Assembly (NCBI GenBank): GCA_965662485.1
Contig: CBFIIL010000005.1
Span: 1 to 55,791, forward strand
DNA: 55,791 nt
Direction of reading: 5' to 3'
Source: UBA3537 sp965662485
GTDB lineage: Bacteria; Bacteroidota; Bacteroidia; Flavobacteriales; Flavobacteriaceae
Position 1 is the stretch's first letter. Every line of letters begins with the position of its first letter. Made by a program: the position numbers and the translations under genes. The notes beneath the pieces were generated by a model, which did not search any database, was not told the origin of the DNA, and was given only the letters and a program-made list of their open reading frames with translations. Of this stretch, positions 51,592-55,791 are shown piece after piece.

Positions 51592-52242
51592 ATGCTCAGA
51601 GAAGTTGTTTCAAACGATTGGTATGTTGTATTTTGCCTCGCAAGTTTAATCATTGTTTTGGTGGCTAAAACTATTCATCCATTTCGATTCTTAGAGTTTT
51701 TAAAATTATTTAGCAATACAAACTACTTGCGTATTTATCTAAAAGAACATTCTTTTTTTGATAATTTTGATGCTCTACTTTTTTTAAACTTTTGCCTCAA
51801 TATTGTTGTTTTTGGATGGATAAGCTATCAATATTTACTTTTTGAACCTGTCTCAATGAGTCTTTTGCTATTCTCTCAGTTGATCGCCTTTGTAGCATTA
51901 GGTTTTCTATTCAAAATTGGCATTGAATTATTTTTGGGCTATGTCTTAGATTTGAATAAAATATTTAACATTTTAACCTTTCAACAAATTAGCAGTTATA
52001 ACTTCATCGGCTTGACACTTTTGCCTCTGAACGCAATTATTGTTTTTGGCGTAAATTTTAACACCACTTTAATTACAATAACTGCCATTCATATTCTCCT
52101 GATGCTTGCAGCTGGTATGATAAAAACAATTCGATCAAATCTTAACACACTTTTGAACAATTTCTTTTATTTTATTTTATATCTTTGCACTCTCGAAATT
52201 GGACCATTTTTAGTTGTATACAAGGTTTTAAATCGAGATTAA
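51592..52242 (+). CDS. DUF4271 domain membrane protein
   Basis: A 216-aa integral membrane protein with about five helices, of the DUF4271 family (YVVFCLASLIIVLVAKTIHP, FLFKIGIELFLGYVLDLNKI, SYNFIGLTLLPLNAIIVFGV). ATG 51592 is preferred over an in-frame TTG at 51586. The family is confined to Bacteroidota and stands next to hemD, as it does here 25 bp downstream. The function is unknown. Confidence 0.85.
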   Translation: MLREVVSNDWYVVFCLASLIIVLVAKTIHPFRFLEFLKLFSNTNYLRIYLKEHSFFDNFDALLFLNFCLNIVVFGWISYQYLLFEPVSMSLLLFSQLIAFVALGFLFKIGIELFLGYVLDLNKIFNILTFQQISSYNFIGLTLLPLNAIIVFGVNFNTTLITITAIHILLMLAAGMIKTIRSNLNTLLNNFFYFILYLCTLEIGPFLVVYKVLNRD

Positions 52243-52267
52243 CCAATCTTATAAGATTAATCAATTT

Positions 52268-53014
52268 ATGAAAGTAAAAACTATTTTAGTCTCGCAACCC
52301 GAACCAAAAGCTGAAAACTCTCCATATTTCGACCTTCAACAAGAGCAAAAAGTTAAAATTGATTTTCGCCCTTTTATTCATGTAGAAGATGTAACTACCA
52401 AAGAAATTCGCCTTCAGAAAGTTGACTTTTCTAAAATAACAGCCATCATCTTAACAAGTAGAAATGCTGTAGACCACTTTTTTAAAGTTGCCGAAAAAAT
52501 GCGTTTCAAAGTGCCAGACACTATGAAATATTTTTGTCAATCTGAGGCCGTTGCCTATTATCTTCAAAAATATGTAGTGTATCGCAAACGTAAAATTTAT
52601 GTGGGGACACGAACATTTCCTGAACTGATTTCGGTTATTAGCAAATACAAAGACGAAAATTTTCTTTTACCTTCATCTGATAAGCTAAAACCCTCTGTTC
52701 CAAAAGCTCTCGATGAATTGGGTGTAAATTGGAAACAAGCAGTATTTTATAAAACAGTTATCAGTGATTTATCTGATTTGGCGGATGTATATTATGATAT
52801 TTTAGTATTCTTTAGCCCTTCAGGTATCGAATCTTTATTCCATAATTTTCCAGACTTTAAACAAAATGACACACGAATTGCTGTCTTTGGTAATACTACC
52901 ATTAAAGCCGTTGAAAGTAAAGGATTACGAGTTGATATTTCAGCTCCAACAAAAGAAACACCTTCTATGAGTATGGCTCTTCAGCGATACATTAAGAAAA
53001 TGAATAAAAAATAG
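52268..53014 (+). CDS. hemD: Uroporphyrinogen-III synthase
   Basis: A 248-aa HemD-family enzyme that closes hydroxymethylbilane to uroporphyrinogen III. Weakly conserved as always for HemD, but recognisable: KTILVSQPEPKAENSPYFDL, AIILTSRNAVDHFFKVAEKM, KYFCQSEAVAYYLQKYV, ILVFFSPSGIESLFHNFPDF, and IAVFGNTTIKAVESKGLRVD. It follows the DUF4271 gene by 25 bp on the same strand and ends before a strong terminator. Confidence 0.9.
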   Translation: MKVKTILVSQPEPKAENSPYFDLQQEQKVKIDFRPFIHVEDVTTKEIRLQKVDFSKITAIILTSRNAVDHFFKVAEKMRFKVPDTMKYFCQSEAVAYYLQKYVVYRKRKIYVGTRTFPELISVISKYKDENFLLPSSDKLKPSVPKALDELGVNWKQAVFYKTVISDLSDLADVYYDILVFFSPSGIESLFHNFPDFKQNDTRIAVFGNTTIKAVESKGLRVDISAPTKETPSMSMALQRYIKKMNKK

Positions 53015-53032
53015 TTGTTTCTTATAATATAT

Positions 53033-53068
53033 TTAAACGCTCATCCAATAAGATGAGCGTTTTTTTTG
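53033..53068 (+). terminator. Terminator after hemD
   Basis: AAACGCTCAT/ATGAGCGTTT, a 10-bp stem with an 8-nt loop and a run of T. It overlaps an in-frame upstream ATG at 53053, showing that the lipoprotein gene must start later. Confidence 0.92.
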
Positions 53069-53106
53069 CTCTAATTTTTGTACCTTTAGACTATTACATT
53101 AAAAAA

Positions 53107-53961
53107 ATGAAGAACACAATTTATCTTTTTATTGGATTTGTTTTTATTCTAAGCTGTAGTGATGAAGCTTATGATTCTAACACTGATAATTCAAACGACA
53201 CAACTTCTGATTTTTCTCCAATTGGTGGTAATGATTACTGGATTTATGATGTTGTAAGCAGCAGTTCAGATGTTCCTGAAATGAATTTTACAGCCACCGA
53301 TTCTATTTATATAAGTTCAGTTGATGAAAATTATTTCACATTAAATGCAAATAATAATGGTGTAGCCAATGGCAGTATGAATATACTACTTACCAACGGA
53401 ACAATCAGCAAAACACCAACGACTTTGGTTTTTGATGGTACTATTGATGTTCCTCAAAACCTATTGGACTTAGGATTCACACAAGACCTTTCGATCGAAA
53501 ATATGACGCTCCTAAATTTAGAGGCTTCAAATAATGAGGAAATGTTTGTTGAACAAAGTAATTTTTCTGAAATCATCGATATTATGGGTACAAATGTGCC
53601 CGTAGAAATCAGCGGTAGAATTTCCACAAAAAAAATAAACTTTTATGCTAATAAAACTATTAATGATACAAACTATAACGATGTTTTTGAAGCAGAATTT
53701 GCATTGAATATTAGTGTAAATGGTACGTTTAGTGTGGAAGGATTTACACAAACAATTCCTATTTTGGAAGCTCAAGATGTCATGAAAATGAACTATTATT
53801 ATGCCAAAAATATAGGTCTTATACGTTCAGAAACCGTTCAAACAATCAATCTCTCGCCACAGCTCACTGGATTACTCGAATTTTTAGATATCCCACTAGA
53901 TTTTCCTGCTAATCTATCAATTGAAAGTATTGAAGAATTGAGTGATTATTCTATTGAATAG
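53107..53961 (+). CDS. Hypothetical lipoprotein, 284 aa
   Basis: A lipoprotein with signal MKNTIYLFIGFVFILSC and Cys17, followed by an acidic, Asn/Asp/Ser-rich linker (SDEAYDSNTDNSNDTTSD) and a beta-rich body (FSPIGGNDYWIYDVVSSSSD, YYYAKNIGLIRSETVQTINL). I do not recognise a family. Start 53107 is chosen because the longer frame from 53053 begins inside the hemD terminator. It converges on the antiporter gene with a 5 bp gap. Confidence 0.75.
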   Translation: MKNTIYLFIGFVFILSCSDEAYDSNTDNSNDTTSDFSPIGGNDYWIYDVVSSSSDVPEMNFTATDSIYISSVDENYFTLNANNNGVANGSMNILLTNGTISKTPTTLVFDGTIDVPQNLLDLGFTQDLSIENMTLLNLEASNNEEMFVEQSNFSEIIDIMGTNVPVEISGRISTKKINFYANKTINDTNYNDVFEAEFALNISVNGTFSVEGFTQTIPILEAQDVMKMNYYYAKNIGLIRSETVQTINLSPQLTGLLEFLDIPLDFPANLSIESIEELSDYSIE

Positions 53962-53966
53962 AAATA

Positions 53967-54911
53967 TTAAAGAAATACCAATATTATAAACACAGAGTAA
54001 AGCAAGACTAATAAAAATCCTTCTTTGAATTGTAACTTGTGGCGTTTAGAGATAAGAACCAAAGGCATTATAACTATCGCAAAAACAAGCATCCACAATA
54101 CATCTCTAGATAAAATTTGAGTATCTACAACAGGAATTGTTTTTAGAATTGAGGTAAGTCCCAACACTGATCCTATATTGAAAATATTTGAACCAATAAG
54201 ATTTCCTAGCGAGATTGCTTTTTCTTTTTTAATGACTGCAATTATTGATGCTGCAAGTTCAGGAATACTAGTGCCAACAGCAACCAAAGAAACAGAAATG
54301 ACAGCTTCGCTAACCCCCATTTTTTGAGCCACAACAACAGCACCATTTACTAGCCAATCGGCGCCAAAATATAAGGCTACACCTCCAATAGCAAGCCAAA
54401 TCAATATTTTAAAATATGAAACTTTGGAAAGTGCATCAATTATAGCATCGGAATCTTCAGCTTTTGAAGTTCTAAATTTTTTTAAAAGTAAAAAGATAAA
54501 CACCAATAATGCTATAAATAAAATCCAACCTTCAAATGAGGATAACTGCTGGTCATTTTGAAGAAAATAGTAAATGAGTAATGAAAAAATAATAAGTGCT
54601 GGCCAGTTGAATTTATAAAACGATTTATCTACCTCAATTGTAGTGCAAATCGCTGTGATTCCTAGTACAAGTCCAATATTAGCAATATTGGAGCCAATCA
54701 CATTATTTATAGCAATAGAAGGGGCTCCTTGTAAAGCTGCATTCAAACTCACTAATAATTCTGGAACTGATGTTGCAAAGGATACAACAGTAAGTCCAAT
54801 TACCATTTTGGAAATATTGAGTTTAAAAGAAAGACCAACCGATGCGCGTACCAAATATTCACCTCCAACAACAAGAAGCACAAATCCTAGAAGCATCAAA
54901 ACAATATCCAT
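53967..54911 (-). CDS. Calcium/sodium antiporter (CaCA family)
   Basis: A 314-aa membrane protein with two inverted alpha repeats, the ion-exchange signature: SFATSVPELLVSLNAALQG with GSNIANIGLVLGI in the first half, and AVGTSIPELAASIIAVIKKE with GSNIFNIGSVLGL in the second. It belongs to the bacterial YrbG-type calcium/sodium exchangers. ATG 54911 is used; an in-frame TTG at 54929 lies inside a TATATTTG -7 element (54927-54934). Confidence 0.93.
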   Translation of the reverse strand: MDIVLMLLGFVLLVVGGEYLVRASVGLSFKLNISKMVIGLTVVSFATSVPELLVSLNAALQGAPSIAINNVIGSNIANIGLVLGITAICTTIEVDKSFYKFNWPALIIFSLLIYYFLQNDQQLSSFEGWILFIALLVFIFLLLKKFRTSKAEDSDAIIDALSKVSYFKILIWLAIGGVALYFGADWLVNGAVVVAQKMGVSEAVISVSLVAVGTSIPELAASIIAVIKKEKAISLGNLIGSNIFNIGSVLGLTSILKTIPVVDTQILSRDVLWMLVFAIVIMPLVLISKRHKLQFKEGFLLVLLYSVFIILVFL

Positions 54912-54926
54912 TACAAGTATTTTAGA

Positions 54927-54934
54927 CAAATATA
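54927..54934 (-). promoter_or_regulatory. Candidate -7 element for the antiporter gene
   Basis: TATATTTG on the minus strand, 15 bp before ATG 54911. It overlaps the TTG alternative start and so argues against it. Confidence 0.45.
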
Positions 54935-54988
54935 AGTTATGGCACTAAAATAGCTTGATTTATCACAAATAAATTATACTTTTGAAAT

Positions 54989-55138
54989 ATGAAATTAGTT
55001 TTTAAAACTTTAGCCTTTCTCAATAAACTTCTTTTACCTAGTTTAACCAAACGAAGGGTAGAATTGATTAAGGCTACAAAATTTCAAATGATGCTTTTAG
55101 GTTGGCGTACTTTTATAACTATGCGAGCATTAGATTAG
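54989..55138 (+). CDS. Small basic protein, 49 aa
   Basis: A short gene starting MKLVFKTLAFLNKLLLPSLT and ending LLGWRTFITMRALD. The pattern (hydrophobic start, LNK-LLPS, a basic helix, GWR..., RALD end) resembles a small protein family I recall from Flavobacteriia, sometimes labelled SsrA-binding protein without good reason. The sequence shows no domain. It lies 55 bp after a divergent promoter region. Its last 9 bases overlap the remnant on the other strand. The function is unknown. Confidence 0.6.
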   Translation: MKLVFKTLAFLNKLLLPSLTKRRVELIKATKFQMMLLGWRTFITMRALD

Positions 55139-55349
55139 AATACAAGTCGTTACAGAAATAACAACACCACACCATTGTAAAAAAGATAATTTTTCTTTGA
55201 AAAATATCATTGAAACTAAAAGCCCTCCAAGCGGGTGAAAATTTGAAATTAAATTTACCTTATATACCTCAATTAGGGTATAGCCATAAAAAAATCACTG
55301 CAGTTGATAATAAAACACTAAGTACAATGATTTTAAAATCATAATACAT
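55130..55349 (-). pseudogene. Frameshifted 3' remnant of an EamA/DMT-type transporter
   Basis: On the minus strand two overlapping frames join into one protein-like segment. The first runs MYYDFKIIVLSVLLSTAVIF to LWLYPN and hits a stop. A one-base shift then continues LIEVYKVNLISNFHPLGGLL, ending SFLQWCGVVISVTTCILI with a stop at 55130. This matches the last two helices of drug/metabolite transporters (conserved P-x-x-G-x-L and E-x-L patterns). The 5' three quarters of the gene are absent, so it is a decayed remnant. Confidence 0.6.
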
Positions 55350-55364
55350 TTTTATGTCAATACT

Positions 55365-55399
55365 TGGGGATAAATTATGACCCAAAATTTAAAAAATTC
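55365..55399. repeat. Direct repeat, left copy
   Basis: TGGGGATAAATTATGACCCA begins a 35-nt stretch matching 55666-55700 at 29 positions. The two copies enclose the 56-aa ORF. Confidence 0.65.
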
Positions 55400-55424
55400 G
55401 ATCTTGTTAAGTAGTGTTTTACAA

Positions 55425-55595
55425 TTATTTGTTAAACCAAAGATGAGAATATTGACCTAAGTAATATGCAATTAAAATAGGTATAAACGAAAAAGCCATA
55501 TTCTTTTCCAAAAAATCATATTCTGAAAATATAACTAATATTGAAGCTGAAATAATAATAAAAATTAAATCAAATACTCTTTTTTTGATTTTCAT
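55425..55595 (-). CDS. Small putative membrane protein, 56 aa
   Basis: The frame starts MKIKKRVFDLIFIIISASIL and continues with a second hydrophobic segment (MAFSFIPILIAYYLG). It is consistent with a two-helix membrane protein with a basic N-terminus. It is not recognised. It lies between two direct repeats next to a transporter remnant in strongly AT-rich DNA, so it may be an accessory gene or a chance ORF. Confidence 0.4.
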   Translation of the reverse strand: MKIKKRVFDLIFIIISASILVIFSEYDFLEKNMAFSFIPILIAYYLGQYSHLWFNK

Positions 55596-55665
55596 ATAAA
55601 TATAATTTAAAAGAACAATCGAAGTTAAATATTAAAAAATATCCCCAAAAATAATTTAATATTCA

Positions 55666-55700
55666 TGGGGATAAATCGTGACCCAAACTTTCGAAAGTTC
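55666..55700. repeat. Direct repeat, right copy
   Basis: TGGGGATAAATCGTGACCCA begins the second copy. It also forms an inverted match with ATCCCCA at 55641-55647. The remaining ~90 bases to the window end hold no gene I can support; the end carries GAGGGTCAGACTTTA. Confidence 0.65.
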
Positions 55701-55791
55701 AAACTTTTTAGAAAGTATGAAATTGGCTTTGGATTTAATTTTTGGTGTAAAAATAAAACCCAAAACTATTTAGACTGAGGGTCAGACTTTA

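Noticed and set aside
55775..55791. GAGGGTCAGACTTTA at the window end as a REP-type transposase leader
   Set aside because: Only reminiscent of sequences near REP-associated transposases; the window stops here and nothing can be verified.
1..55791. CRISPR array, rRNA operon, prophage or IS transposase
   Set aside because: No regularly spaced repeats, rRNA signatures, phage structural genes or transposase motifs were found on either strand.

Overview
The window looks like a chromosomal segment of a marine-type Flavobacteriaceae (phylum Bacteroidota). The evidence is low GC, three proteins ending in type IX secretion (T9SS) type A sorting domains, the Bacteroidota -7 promoter motif TAnnTTTG ahead of many genes, no consistent Shine-Dalgarno sequences, and family-typical genes (DUF4271, DUF4296, DUF6252, a PorE-like OmpA protein, DnaE with a fused proofreading domain, S16 with a long acidic tail). 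Most of it is ordinary core genome.

Layout. 1-3.7 kb: the end of ssb, then a DUF1800/DUF1501 pair whose second member carries both a twin-arginine-like leader and a T9SS tail. 3.8-8.3 kb: a LacI regulator and an ammonium block (amt2, then glnB-amt1, all on the minus strand) with shared CCC-N11-GGG palindromes upstream. 8.3-18 kb: an N-terminally truncated PorE-like gene, metG with an in-frame palindromic repeat, a peptidase S66, yraN, a TlpA-like protein and mfd. 18-24 kb: TerB-like protein, acyl-CoA thioesterase, DUF456, M1 peptidase, photolyase/cryptochrome. 24-25.8 kb: a small accessory block with three unrecognised acidic genes, two orphan tRNA 3' tails, an inverted repeat and an intact tRNA-Asp. 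25.9-36.4 kb: DUF58, trxA, dnaE, rpsP-rimM-trmN6, glutaryl-CoA dehydrogenase-like protein, SGNH lipoprotein. 36.4-42.7 kb: a long minus-strand run holding an iron-sulfur/ferredoxin set (mrp, nifU-like, reductase, ferredoxin), an alkyltransferase-like protein, LysE, trmB and a PhoR/PhoB-like pair. 42.8-46.6 kb: two T9SS lamin-tail proteins and a LuxE-like acyl-protein synthetase. 46.6-54.9 kb: tyrS, an SDR epimerase, pyrC with its neighbours, DUF4271, hemD, a lipoprotein and a Ca/Na antiporter. 54.9-55.8 kb: a 49-aa gene, a frameshifted EamA remnant, a 56-aa membrane ORF and a pair of direct repeats.

Functional links seen from the layout: glnB-amt1 (33 bp apart) with amt2 form an ammonium uptake and PII sensing module; mrp/nifU-like/reductase/ferredoxin form a tight Fe-S electron-transfer operon; rpsP-rimM-trmN6 is a translation cluster; PhoR/PhoB-like genes overlap by 4 nt. 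I found no clear complete new multi-gene system. The best candidates for undescribed biology are the 24-25.8 kb tRNA-Asp-linked block, the repeat that has become part of the MetG protein, and the ammonium-promoter palindromes. All homology statements are from motif recognition, not from searches.
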